A DNA stretch of 64,000 nt. It comes from Methanoflorens sp963701995. Its GTDB lineage: Archaea > Halobacteriota > Bog-38 > Methanoflorentales > Methanoflorentaceae. Below, piece by piece: positions 33,678 through 41,567 of the stretch. A program made the translations under genes and the position numbers. The stretch spans positions 496,001 to 560,000 of the forward strand of contig OY969693.1 in NCBI GenBank assembly GCA_963701995.1, written 5' to 3'. Position 1 is the first letter of the stretch. Each line of letters begins with the position of its first letter. Below the pieces are notes generated by a model. It saw nothing but the letters and a program-made list of their open reading frames with translations, was not told the origin of the DNA and made no database searches.

Positions 33678-35600
33678 TTATCCCTTCCCTGCCCAGCTCC
33701 GAGCAATCGCCACGTCGACATCGAGCGGGACATTTCGCAGAAACTCAGCCCCCGCCCCTCGCATGTGGTAGGCGACGGTCTCAGCGACCTCGGCAGCGCG
33801 TACCTGTGGCGCTTCGACCAGCACCTCGTCGTGCACACAGCAGACGATTTTTGCCCTCGTAGGGCCTAATGCTTCGTGGAGAGAGGTCACCGCGCGTTTC
33901 ATAATATCCGCAGCAGTTCCCTGAACTCGGGTGTTTAACAGTTCAGTCAGCTTTGGGTCTTGGCCGTCCTCCCACCTGCGTATCCTTCCGCTCAAGGTCC
34001 GGATAGAGATCAGCGGTGTGGTGCTCACGCTGCGGTGAAACGCCCGCACGCCCGAGTACGCATCAAAGAAACGCCGGCGAAACTCGATCGCATCTTCGAG
34101 GGTAAAGTGCACCCCATAGATGTAATTCGCATATCGCCGTAAGCTCCGTGCGCCCATTCCGTAGATGAGGCCGATGTTCAGCACCTTTGCGATGAGGCGC
34201 TCGTCCTTCGTCACCTGGTCAAGGGGTGTATCGAGCACGAGCGACGCGGTCAACCGATGCAAGTCCTCCCCTCGTTGGAACGCCCGCGTCATGGTCTCAT
34301 CACCGCTGATGTCGGCAACGACCCGCAGCTCAAATTGCGCGTAGTCGGCGATCACGAGGCGATGATCACGTGCCGCAACGAAGCACCCCCTCACCGCATC
34401 GTCTCGTGGAATCTGCTGCAGGTTGGGATTGCGGCACGCGAATCTCCCGTTCACCGTGCCGACCTGAAGAAAGGTGGGATGTATCCTCCCCGTCAACGGA
34501 TGGACGTGCCGGGGGAGGGCATCCAAAAAGCCGTTTTTGAGCTTTAAGACGTGCTTGTAGCGAATGTAGTGAGGTATTGCGGGATGGAGCTCCTCATACT
34601 TACGCAACTCGTCCTCTCGCACGTTGCGGACGGGAACACCTGCGCTTCTGAAGGCGTGCTTCACCTGCTGCGGGCTGCCGAGATTGATGGCGGCGACGTC
34701 ACCGAGGGTACGCTGTCCCGACGTCGTCAGCTCACGACACACCTCGTGCGCGAGGTCCCCCTCCAACCCGTTATAGGTGTCCTGCAACGTCCGCCACTGC
34801 CCCATGTCCATGAGCATGCCGTTGCGCTCCATTGCCGCAACCGCGGGGAGGCAGTTACATTCTAAGCGCATGCAGTCAGTGAGGCCTGCGCTCTCGATAC
34901 GCTCCGATAACGTCGCATGGAGGCTCAAGACCACGCCGACCGTTTGCCCCGCACATCGAAGTTGCCGCTCGGTGAGGGCACCAGCTCGAAAACTGCCGCA
35001 CGTTTCCGGCGTGTGCTCGTCAAGATACGCTCTTGCTACGGTTTTCAGATCGTGTTTTGCCTCCAGCCCGCCCTTAAGCAGTTGCGAGGCAAGCATCGTA
35101 TCGAAATAAGGGCTTGAGAGGTCGAATCCGGCCTGATAGAGGAACTTGAGGGCGAGCTTTCCGTTGTGCATTACCTTGACGGCCGGTGTCGAGAAGAGGT
35201 CGTGCAGCTTCGCCAACCCATCTTGAGGCACCTGAGCACAATCAATAACGGCAGGAGGATGGCCGTGTATGGCCAATTGGAGCGTCCGCATACGGTCAAC
35301 AAAGGTGTCGGGACCCGTGGTTCCGAGCGCTATAGCCACGACCGACGAAGGTGCGATACGCTCAATGATGGCGGTAAGATGCCCCTCAGTGGCGACATAC
35401 TCGTACGGCGGCGAAACGCTTCGGTGGGACCTCTCTTCACCTAAGTCTGCACGTTTAATACGTGTGTACAACGCCTCGAGCCCCCATTGCGCGTATTGCC
35501 TTGTTATTATTAACGCGTGAATCTTCGAACGATATCCCCTCCGTGATAAACGCGAAGGGGGTGCTCTGTCTCTTTCTCCAAAACTGTATGTTTTGTCCAA
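33678..35600 (-). CDS. polA: Family A DNA polymerase (Pol I-like) with degenerate exonuclease domain
   Basis: 640 residues. The polymerase domain is intact: motif A IADYAQFELRVVAD (Asp 419), motif B RLIAKVLNIGLIYG (Arg 468, Lys 472, Tyr 480), motif C VHDEVLVEA (Asp 591). The position usually Phe/Tyr that governs sugar selectivity is Ile 476. The preceding 3'-5' exonuclease-like domain (about 85-230) has lost the expected acidic residues: VAIALGTTG where the DxE motif belongs (87-95) and HNGKLALKFL where NxxxD belongs (145-154). No 5' nuclease domain is present. Such enzymes are rare in archaea and probably came from bacteria. It likely does repair or translesion synthesis without proofreading. 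Confidence 0.9.
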   Translation of the reverse strand: MDKTYSFGERDRAPPSRLSRRGYRSKIHALIITRQYAQWGLEALYTRIKRADLGEERSHRSVSPPYEYVATEGHLTAIIERIAPSSVVAIALGTTGPDTFVDRMRTLQLAIHGHPPAVIDCAQVPQDGLAKLHDLFSTPAVKVMHNGKLALKFLYQAGFDLSSPYFDTMLASQLLKGGLEAKHDLKTVARAYLDEHTPETCGSFRAGALTERQLRCAGQTVGVVLSLHATLSERIESAGLTDCMRLECNCLPAVAAMERNGMLMDMGQWRTLQDTYNGLEGDLAHEVCRELTTSGQRTLGDVAAINLGSPQQVKHAFRSAGVPVRNVREDELRKYEELHPAIPHYIRYKHVLKLKNGFLDALPRHVHPLTGRIHPTFLQVGTVNGRFACRNPNLQQIPRDDAVRGCFVAARDHRLVIADYAQFELRVVADISGDETMTRAFQRGEDLHRLTASLVLDTPLDQVTKDERLIAKVLNIGLIYGMGARSLRRYANYIYGVHFTLEDAIEFRRRFFDAYSGVRAFHRSVSTTPLISIRTLSGRIRRWEDGQDPKLTELLNTRVQGTAADIMKRAVTSLHEALGPTRAKIVCCVHDEVLVEAPQVRAAEVAETVAYHMRGAGAEFLRNVPLDVDVAIARSWAGKG

Positions 35601-36120
35601 AAGAAGGATGAAAGTATTAGTCGCGCACCACGAACGCGAAGAAGAGTACGCGAACTAGACAACAAACGTTGGCGCTTCTCCGCGAGGAATCACAGCACTG
35701 CTTATGCAGCTTGCTTCTTGGTTTATCAAGTAAAACTGATAATCATCAAGATAAATTGATATAGGATAAGGTACACTTAACCGATGGGATCTAGAGGCGG
35801 CTTCGACAACGGTATGGCGGGCGGTTGTATCCCCCTTCGTGGGGTTGACGCGGTTGATGTCAAAATCAAGCTACGCGCGGATCCATCATCTCCTCCCGAT
35901 GCATGCTCGCACGAATGGGCGCCGATTTCACGAGGGGCGTGGTACTTCCGTCTGCCTATCACCGGCTCGCGCCCCCGTACGGCGGGACACTGTAGCCGTC
36001 CGTGTACTCGAATTCGCCTCAGGATTCGTTCTTGTCGTTTTTGGGGTAGCAGCATGAACATGACACCAAAAAAAGCGTCGTCATTTGCGCTATACTCCTC
36101 GCGACGCTGGGAGCGAGGTG
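35601..36120. other. About 520 bases upstream of the salvage genes, probably decayed
   Basis: Short frames in all phases and a weak GC-rich inverted repeat (about 35530-35565). It precedes the broken BtuD-like tail and may hold the ruined upstream part of a transporter operon, but I could not match it. Confidence 0.35.
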
Positions 36121-36381
36121 CATAGCCGTAACCTACAACTTATACAGGAAGCATCTATCGTCGTACTGCCTAACATCTGCTTTGGGTCGGCGAACCTAAA
36201 GAACCTCGAAGCTGCTGAACTTGCGGCCGATAAGCTCGTGATAGTGGAACAGACGCCGATAGAAAGCCGCGATTTTACGCACGGTGTTGCACAACGATTA
36301 TATGCGGACTTACGAAACACCAGCCCCGTTTTCGCAGAGCTCAAGGCGCTCCTAGCACATGTTGAAGCACACATTGAATAG
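36121..36381 (+). pseudogene. BtuD-like ABC ATPase, C-terminal remnant
   Basis: The frame reads RNLQLIQEASIVVLPNICFG, then ANLKNLEAAELAADKLVIVE and TPIESRDFTHGVAQRLY. This matches the C-terminal extension of archaeal cobalamin/iron-complex ABC ATPases (pattern G-x-x-NLKNLEAA ... TPIExRDFT). No Walker or signature motif precedes it, so the ATPase core is missing. It sits just before cbiZ, as intact BtuD does in other archaea. Confidence 0.55.
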
Positions 36382-36418
36382 CGACGTTTCCACGCTTAAC
36401 CGTTGAAGGTGAACAACC

Positions 36419-37027
36419 GTGGAATACAAGATAGTAGATCGGGTCTTAGTTCTGAAGGGCAACTTTGAAGCCCTGAGCACTGGCGTTGATGGCGGCAGAA
36501 GAGCTACAAAAAACATCCTAAACATCCAGGTTCCCCACGATTTCTCTCACGACGATCCGAAGAGCTATATTGAGGGAGTAGCCGCCTCGTTGAAGCTCGA
36601 GGGAGGCTGCATCGCGCTTCTTACCGCAGTTGAAATGAAAAACGTGCAGATTCTAAACGATGCGTGCGTCACGGTGTTTATAACTGCGGGGTTCAATCCG
36701 TCGTCTTTTGGCACAATCAACATAATCGTCATATCCTCTACTACGCTGAGCGAAGGGGCGATCGCAGGGACGATAATTACCGCCACGGAAGCGAAGGCGC
36801 GCGCTCTTTTCGATAAGGGATTGCATTTCACAGGCACGACGAGCGACGCGGTCGTGGTTGCTTATGAAAACTCTGGCGAAGATGAGCCAATATTATACAG
36901 CGGACCTGCAACTGCCTTTGGAAGAAAGGTTACAAAACTCGTCAGATCAGGCATAAAAGATGCACTGAAAGCTCATTATGGAAGCGATGACGTTGACAGG
37001 TGGCATCAACAACGCAGCAACGTCTGA
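36419..37027 (+). CDS. cbiZ: Adenosylcobinamide amidohydrolase
   Basis: 202 residues from GTG 36419, with AAGGTGA about 10 bases upstream. CbiZ cleaves the aminopropanol side chain of imported cobinamides so that archaea can salvage them as cobyric acid. Features: FNPSSFGTINIIVISSTTLS, IITATEAKARALFDKG, and TGTTSDAVVVAYENSG. The 3' 240 bases have a second copy at 50846-51090, on the far side of the corrin operon. It follows a BtuD-like remnant. Confidence 0.9.
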   Translation: MEYKIVDRVLVLKGNFEALSTGVDGGRRATKNILNIQVPHDFSHDDPKSYIEGVAASLKLEGGCIALLTAVEMKNVQILNDACVTVFITAGFNPSSFGTINIIVISSTTLSEGAIAGTIITATEAKARALFDKGLHFTGTTSDAVVVAYENSGEDEPILYSGPATAFGRKVTKLVRSGIKDALKAHYGSDDVDRWHQQRSNV

Positions 37028-37039
37028 TTGCAGACTGGA
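36795..37039 (+). repeat. Direct repeat A, left copy (cbiZ 3' end)
   Basis: The cbiZ 3' end recurs at 50846-51090, offset 14,051 bases. The first 55 bases (36795-36849) are identical, then the copies diverge, mostly at silent positions, and similarity ends a few bases past the stop. Confidence 0.95.
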
Positions 37040-37495
37040 AGTATCGCAGTGCTGTTGTCATCGCCTTCCACGCGTTCGATGGATTGTCTAACGAACGTAT
37101 GCTCACGGGGGTATCGAAGTAAACTCGTTCATAAATCGAGCGAAGTGCATCATTGCTTAAGTAGATGCGAGCACGGCTAAGCACGCTTACTTAACCCCGC
37201 AGCGGCATTAGCAAGTGAAGCTAACCACGCAACACGAAAATCCGCTGAGATAACGGCGTTTTTGCGCAAGGCTCAACTTGCCGTCCGCCGAGTACAGCAG
37301 ATCCCAAGTGATCTTTCTGAGGGTAGCCGATCTTAACGGAAGTGTGAATGCTCATGTCGATGGGAATGCGTATCAGCGCTCAGATGCGGATGCGTCTGAT
37401 TCAGCTTTGGCACTGCAACCTACCAGCTGTATTACCTCTCTAACTATTGGTCGCAAACCTACGGGACTCTGAAACAGCCGTAGAGCATCTTGGCC
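37040..37495. other. Gap between cbiZ and the cobalt transporter operon
   Basis: About 455 bases between convergent genes. No supported gene, RNA or clear terminator seen. Confidence 0.4.
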
Positions 37496-38824
37496 TCACA
37501 ATGTCTCTTCGTCCTTCGTATTAACGTAATGGAAGAATACGCCCGGGCATATGTCGTATATCTTCTTTCCGGCGTATTCAGCCATGTTCCCGGATGCGAG
37601 AAGGATCACGTCAACGCCTGTCGACGCATAGGAGATCGCCTGGTTGATTACATCAACTCCAAAATCAAGTGAAAGTGCGTAATGCTTCGCTAACAGCTTG
37701 GCATTTGTTCCCATCGCGCCGATTTTTGTTCCCCTGTTGCTTTCGATCAACTTTTGTGCACGCACTGCGACACGCTCATCGTACCGTTCGTCATCATGCA
37801 CTTTGAAGATTGTAATGTCGCCTCTCTTTGGAACGCTATCATCGTCCAACCCGACGACTGCCAAGCCGTCTTTGTGTGCGAGGATTTCCCCGTCGCTAGC
37901 CCCCTCTGGTGCAACGACCCACGAATCACGTGAACGCGCAAGCGCAACGCGCTCCCCTCTATGCAACCCCGTTGAATTCGCAAGAAATTTTATGGAGGGC
38001 GCTTCGACTTTGAGGACGAGGTCCATTATGTCAAATGGCGCCTCTCCTCGTTTACAGACGAAGTTCCTCGCCTGTAGTTCGTTATATACAGATACAAAAG
38101 ACGGTAGTTCGAGACTTGATCGGCCAACGAGTTCCACGTCCGAAAACACGTGTTCTGGAGTTCCGCCCCCTTCTATCTTTCCCTTCTTCATAATGACGCA
38201 TTCATCCGCCCATGAGGCAGCAAACTCAACGTCGTGTGTGGCAACGATGATGGTTCGTCCCTTGGAGTAAAGCTCGTCGAGGAGGTCGTTAAACTCAAGG
38301 CATCCCAGCGGGTCCAGTCCAGAATGTGGCTCATCAAGGGCGATAATTTCAGCATCCATAACCAAGATGCCAGCCAAGGCAACCCGCCGCTTCTCCCCTC
38401 CGCTGAGCGCGTCTGGTTGTCTGTCTCGGAGGTGTGCGATGTTGAGCATGTCAAGAACCTCCTCCACTCGTTCCTCTACGCGCGTCTCATCCATGCCAAG
38501 ATTTCTGGGCCCAAAAGCTACGTCCTGGTACACCGTCGGCGCAAACAACTGATCGTCGGCGTTCTGGAAAATCATTCCCACGTTGGTCCTCACCCAGTCC
38601 ATGTTTTCAGCGTCGACCGGTTTGCCGAGAACCGTCACCTCGCCGCTCGTAGGCCTATGAAGGCCGTTTAGGTGCAAGAGCAAGGTCGTCTTGCCGCTTC
38701 CGTTCTCTCCTAAGAGGGCCACCTTTGTGTGCTCTTCAATTTTGAGACTTATCCCGTCCAAGGCAACGGCACCGTTGGGGTACCTGAAGAAGACGTCCTT
38801 AAACTCTATGACCGACGCCGTCAC
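37496..38824 (-). CDS. cbiO: Cobalt ECF transporter ATPase with C-terminal extension
   Basis: 442 residues. The ABC ATPase half is complete: Walker A GENGSGKTT, signature LSGGEKRR, Walker B IIALDEP, His in ATHDVE. It powers Co2+ uptake through CbiMNQ. Residues about 275-442 form an extra domain (ARSRDSWVVAPEGASDG, RGTKIGAMGTNAKLLAKHYA, GVDVILLASGNMAEYAG) seen in some methanogen CbiO proteins; its role is unknown. It overlaps cbiQ by 4 bases and ends the minus-strand operon cbiM-N-(small)-Q-O. Confidence 0.92.
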   Translation of the reverse strand: MTASVIEFKDVFFRYPNGAVALDGISLKIEEHTKVALLGENGSGKTTLLLHLNGLHRPTSGEVTVLGKPVDAENMDWVRTNVGMIFQNADDQLFAPTVYQDVAFGPRNLGMDETRVEERVEEVLDMLNIAHLRDRQPDALSGGEKRRVALAGILVMDAEIIALDEPHSGLDPLGCLEFNDLLDELYSKGRTIIVATHDVEFAASWADECVIMKKGKIEGGGTPEHVFSDVELVGRSSLELPSFVSVYNELQARNFVCKRGEAPFDIMDLVLKVEAPSIKFLANSTGLHRGERVALARSRDSWVVAPEGASDGEILAHKDGLAVVGLDDDSVPKRGDITIFKVHDDERYDERVAVRAQKLIESNRGTKIGAMGTNAKLLAKHYALSLDFGVDVINQAISYASTGVDVILLASGNMAEYAGKKIYDICPGVFFHYVNTKDEETL

Positions 38825-39633
38825 ATCACCACCCCCACCAGCACAATGCTTGCAACAACGGCGAGAGTGAATGCCGCGGCCAGATAGTCTTTCCTAGCGA
38901 AACGGTTAAACGTACGGCATATATCGACGTTCTGCGAATACCCCCGCGCCATCATGCTCTTCTCGACTCTATATGCCCTATCGTAGGATCGAATGACCAG
39001 CATCCCTGCGATGATACCCATGTTGTGGAGTTTTTTTACCCAGCTTAACTTTGCGGAGAACCCCAGTCTCGCCTGTTGAGCCTGAAACATCGTCGTGAAC
39101 TCTTCCGAAAGCACCGAGACATAGCGAAACATAAGCGACATCAGGTTCCTAATCTCAATCGGAACCTTGAACCACCTGAGCGCTTCTATCAATTCTAGCT
39201 GCGACTTGGACTCCACGAGGAGGAGTAGAATAGACACTGAAGCAAGAACTCTATTTGCATACAGCCACCCTGAGGCGATGCCTTGGGCATATATTGGCCA
39301 TATCACCGTAAGAACCACTATGGATCCGTAAGCACTGCTGTAAGCCTGGACGATGAAGATGAACATAGCGATAAGAAGGGGATACACCAACAGTTTCAGG
39401 TAGGATTTGCGCGAAGGTGCCGTGTACATCGTGATGAGAAACACCACAACGAAAACGGCACCGGGCACGTACCATCGCTTTGCTGCGGAAAGTGCAAGTA
39501 TGACAACAAAAGCGGCCGGGAGCAGGATCCTAGCATCAATGTTCCTGAAAACGCTGGTGCCGGCTTGAGCCCCACCTATATCGCCTATGATGTCTGCCGC
39601 GTTCCATTCAGCAGCACGTTTCTTTAGGTCCAT
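38821..39633 (-). CDS. cbiQ: Cobalt ECF transporter membrane component CbiQ
   Basis: 270 residues with five to six membrane helices and the coupling motifs in ALRWFKVPIEI and ARLGFSAKLSW, then MMARGYSQNVD, which contact the ATPase. It forms the core of the CbiMNQO cobalt channel. The N-terminus (LKKRAAEWNAADIIGD) is duplicated as a short remnant just upstream. Confidence 0.9.
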   Translation of the reverse strand: MDLKKRAAEWNAADIIGDIGGAQAGTSVFRNIDARILLPAAFVVILALSAAKRWYVPGAVFVVVFLITMYTAPSRKSYLKLLVYPLLIAMFIFIVQAYSSAYGSIVVLTVIWPIYAQGIASGWLYANRVLASVSILLLLVESKSQLELIEALRWFKVPIEIRNLMSLMFRYVSVLSEEFTTMFQAQQARLGFSAKLSWVKKLHNMGIIAGMLVIRSYDRAYRVEKSMMARGYSQNVDICRTFNRFARKDYLAAAFTLAVVASIVLVGVVM

Positions 39634-39645
39634 CGTGCCCCCCGC

Positions 39646-39732
39646 CTATGTCGTCTGTGCCCTCGCACATATGTAGTCTATGATTTTTGCAGGGTTCCAT
39701 TCAGGAACACGTTTCCTAAGAGTAAGCTGCAT
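39646..39732 (-). pseudogene. Duplicated 5' end of cbiQ (28 codons)
   Basis: On the minus strand MQLTLRKRVPEWNPAKIID reads like the start of cbiQ (MDLKKRAAEWNAADIIGDIG) and stops after 28 codons, 12 bases before the real cbiQ. It is a partial tandem duplication, or an older 5' end left when the current cbiQ was joined. Confidence 0.6.
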
Positions 39733-39762
39733 TTTGCAAAGGAGGAAAATGTGGTGCGTGCT

Positions 39763-39912
39763 TTAGCCGCATCTGACGGTGAACTGGCGGGCGTCTTCCC
39801 GCCTTTTACGCACCTGTCTGATCCTCACATGCCGGCCCACGATAAGCATCACAAAAAACCCTGTGGTGGTGAGCAGCCCTGATAATGAATCCCCATTTAG
39901 TATTTCAACCAT
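39763..39912 (-). CDS. Small membrane protein in the cobalt transporter operon (49 aa)
   Basis: MVEILNGDSLSGLLTTTGFF then VMLIVGRHV gives one membrane helix with a basic tail (RIRQVRKRREDAR). Its ATG overlaps the stop of the CbiN-like gene by one base (TGATG), so it is likely co-translated. It may be an accessory component of this transporter; the family is not recognised. Confidence 0.55.
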   Translation of the reverse strand: MVEILNGDSLSGLLTTTGFFVMLIVGRHVRIRQVRKRREDARQFTVRCG

Positions 39913-40232
39913 CAGTTATGCCTCGTAACTTCAGTTGGGCCTTGTCCTTGTATGTTACTTGTTTCGTCGAATGCCATTACCCAAATGTAACCTGTGAAGA
40001 AACCACCTATTAGCCCTATTAGCCCAAATCCAACGTATTCGCCGTTCTGATCAAGCTCATAGAGCGAAGCGTGGGGCGTTCCACTCCCAGCTTCATGCGC
40101 TAAGTCCGCAACCTTGTCATCGGCACCCCCTAGATTGCCGCCGGTAAGCGCGACACCTGTATAGAAGAAGGCGATGATGATGGCACACATTATTGCCAAC
40201 CCTATCAATGCATTTCTGTCAAATCTGTCCAT
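39912..40232 (-). CDS. cbiN: CbiN-like component of the cobalt transporter
   Basis: 106 residues from ATG 40232, after GGAGGT. Two membrane helices (NALIGLAIMCAIIIAFFYTG and GFGLIGLIGGFFTGYIWVM) flank an outside loop containing GGADDKVADLAHEAG, the layout of CbiN/PDGLE-type subunits that help load metal into CbiM. It follows cbiM directly. Confidence 0.75.
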   Translation of the reverse strand: MDRFDRNALIGLAIMCAIIIAFFYTGVALTGGNLGGADDKVADLAHEAGSGTPHASLYELDQNGEYVGFGLIGLIGGFFTGYIWVMAFDETSNIQGQGPTEVTRHN

Positions 40233-40295
40233 CGTACTACCTCCTACGGCCTGGCAGCCAACTTTGCCGGTGTCCACCCGGCGAACTTCATCATT

Positions 40296-40988
40296 TCAGG
40301 TCGCACCACCAGTCGTCTCAGTCGTCTTGACCGGTGGCGGTGTCCAGCCGGCGTACTTCAGCATTTCAGGCCGCACGTCGGCGATGTAGCGCACGACAAG
40401 CCCGGTAAACACGAACTCCATTATCGCGAGGGGGAGCTGTGTTGGCAGATATCCAAGCATGAAGATGCCCCAATAATTAAGCAGCGCTTCCGGATGAATC
40501 GATATGGCGAGCTGAAACGCCGCTGTGATATAGGTGAATGCATCACCTATAAATCCTGCCATTCCAGCAGCTATAAAAATGCTAAAGCCGCCCCTCCGCA
40601 TGGCTAGCCACGTCCCATATCCGGTAAACGCCCCCACAATTCCCATCGAGAAGTCGTTCGCACCGATTGTTGTTAATCCTCCATGTCCGACGAACGTTTG
40701 GAAGAAGAGAGCTACGGCAGAAATAACGGCCACGGGAAATGGTCCTACGAGGATAGCGGCCATAGGCGTCCCACAAGGATGGGAGCTGGACCCAGTGACC
40801 GGTACGGGAATGTGCCATATCGAGATAACCAGCACCGCTGCACCCATTAGTGCTAACATAGGAAGATACCCGGGGTTGGCTGCTGACTTCCGTCGGATTT
40901 GAATAAGCCCAACAGCAATAAACGCTAGAGCAACTATCCACCAAAGGATTACCCACGCCGGCGACAATATACCATCGCTAATGTGCAA
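40296..40988 (-). CDS. cbiM: Cobalt-binding substrate component CbiM
   Basis: 230 residues starting at TTG (MHISDGILSPAWVI), preceded by AAAGGTGAT. The N-terminal Met-His and the loop IPVPVTGSSSHPCGTPM supply metal ligands in the known CbiM/NikM structures; VGHGGLTTIGANDFSMG is the second conserved region. Seven membrane segments are expected. The last dozen residues (RPEMLKYAGWTP) are repeated imperfectly just after the stop, near 40270-40306, in a degenerate form. First gene of the minus-strand cobalt operon. Confidence 0.92.
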   Translation of the reverse strand: MHISDGILSPAWVILWWIVALAFIAVGLIQIRRKSAANPGYLPMLALMGAAVLVISIWHIPVPVTGSSSHPCGTPMAAILVGPFPVAVISAVALFFQTFVGHGGLTTIGANDFSMGIVGAFTGYGTWLAMRRGGFSIFIAAGMAGFIGDAFTYITAAFQLAISIHPEALLNYWGIFMLGYLPTQLPLAIMEFVFTGLVVRYIADVRPEMLKYAGWTPPPVKTTETTGGAT

Positions 40989-41094
40989 CTAAATCACCTT
41001 TTCTTGATAGAAGCAAAGTTTTCTTGATTTAAGGATTTTTTCTTTTTACTTATACGTTGCGAACGTTGCACATTGAAAGCGACATCATCAGTTT

Positions 41095-41516
41095 TCAGCA
41101 GCAGGAATCGCGCCTTTCTTTCTAGATTTACCACTGTGTCGGGAAAACGTTTGTTTGTTCTGTCAGTCGTGCGGTGCTCGCCTTTCCGGGAATCATCACC
41201 GTCTGGCTTGCCATTGGAGTCAGTGACATGGGGCTAAGCCTCGCAGTTATCCTTAACGCGTTGCGGATCGGCAGCAGGCGATAATGGGCAAGTCGTTTTA
41301 TCGCCTGTTGAAGGAGACGTTCCCGGTGTATTTTGGCGCGTGCACACGAAGCGTTTCCTCCTATCGCTGTCCCGTTAAATGAAGCATGTCTTGGGATATC
41401 TGCACGACACAAGCAAAGCACGTACTATATCCTGTTTGTTTACGCGCACCCAAAAAGCGTGCCGTTAGAAACGGTTGGGAATTACGTGCACATTATCTGT
41501 GGTGTTTTAGGATCAC
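41095..41516. repeat. Direct repeat B, left copy (3' flank of a NosD-like gene)
   Basis: Two blocks here match 54912-55172: a left block about CAGCAGCAGGAATCGCGCC to CACTGTGTCGG, and a right block with CACTATATCCTGTTTGTT-like and ATTACGTGCAC...TATCTGTGGTG sequence. In this copy about 150 extra bases separate them. On the minus strand the right end encodes LKHHR and a stop, the last codons of the NosD-like gene at 55161, so this is the tail of a lost paralogue with its downstream flank. Confidence 0.85.
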
Positions 41517-41535
41517 GCTAAGACTAAGGCTAAGG

Positions 41536-41547
41536 CAAATTTATTAA
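41536..41547 (+). promoter_or_regulatory. TATA-like element ahead of the corrin operon
   Basis: AAATTTATTAAC lies about 25-30 bases before ATG 41568, the spacing expected for an archaeal TATA box serving a nearly leaderless transcript. It would drive cbiA and the genes after it. Confidence 0.45.
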
Positions 41548-41567
41548 CCGGAATCCTGCATGAATGG

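Noticed and set aside
37040..37495. Cobalamin riboswitch near the cobalt operon
   Set aside because: No B12-box-like conserved core was recognised, and such riboswitches are not expected in archaea.
37698..38671. Plus-strand frames opposite cbiO
   Set aside because: Antisense shadows of a confirmed ATPase.
41095..41516. Insertion sequence or transposon end
   Set aside because: Repeat B has no transposase and no terminal inverted repeat; it is better explained as the 3' end and flank of a NosD-like gene.
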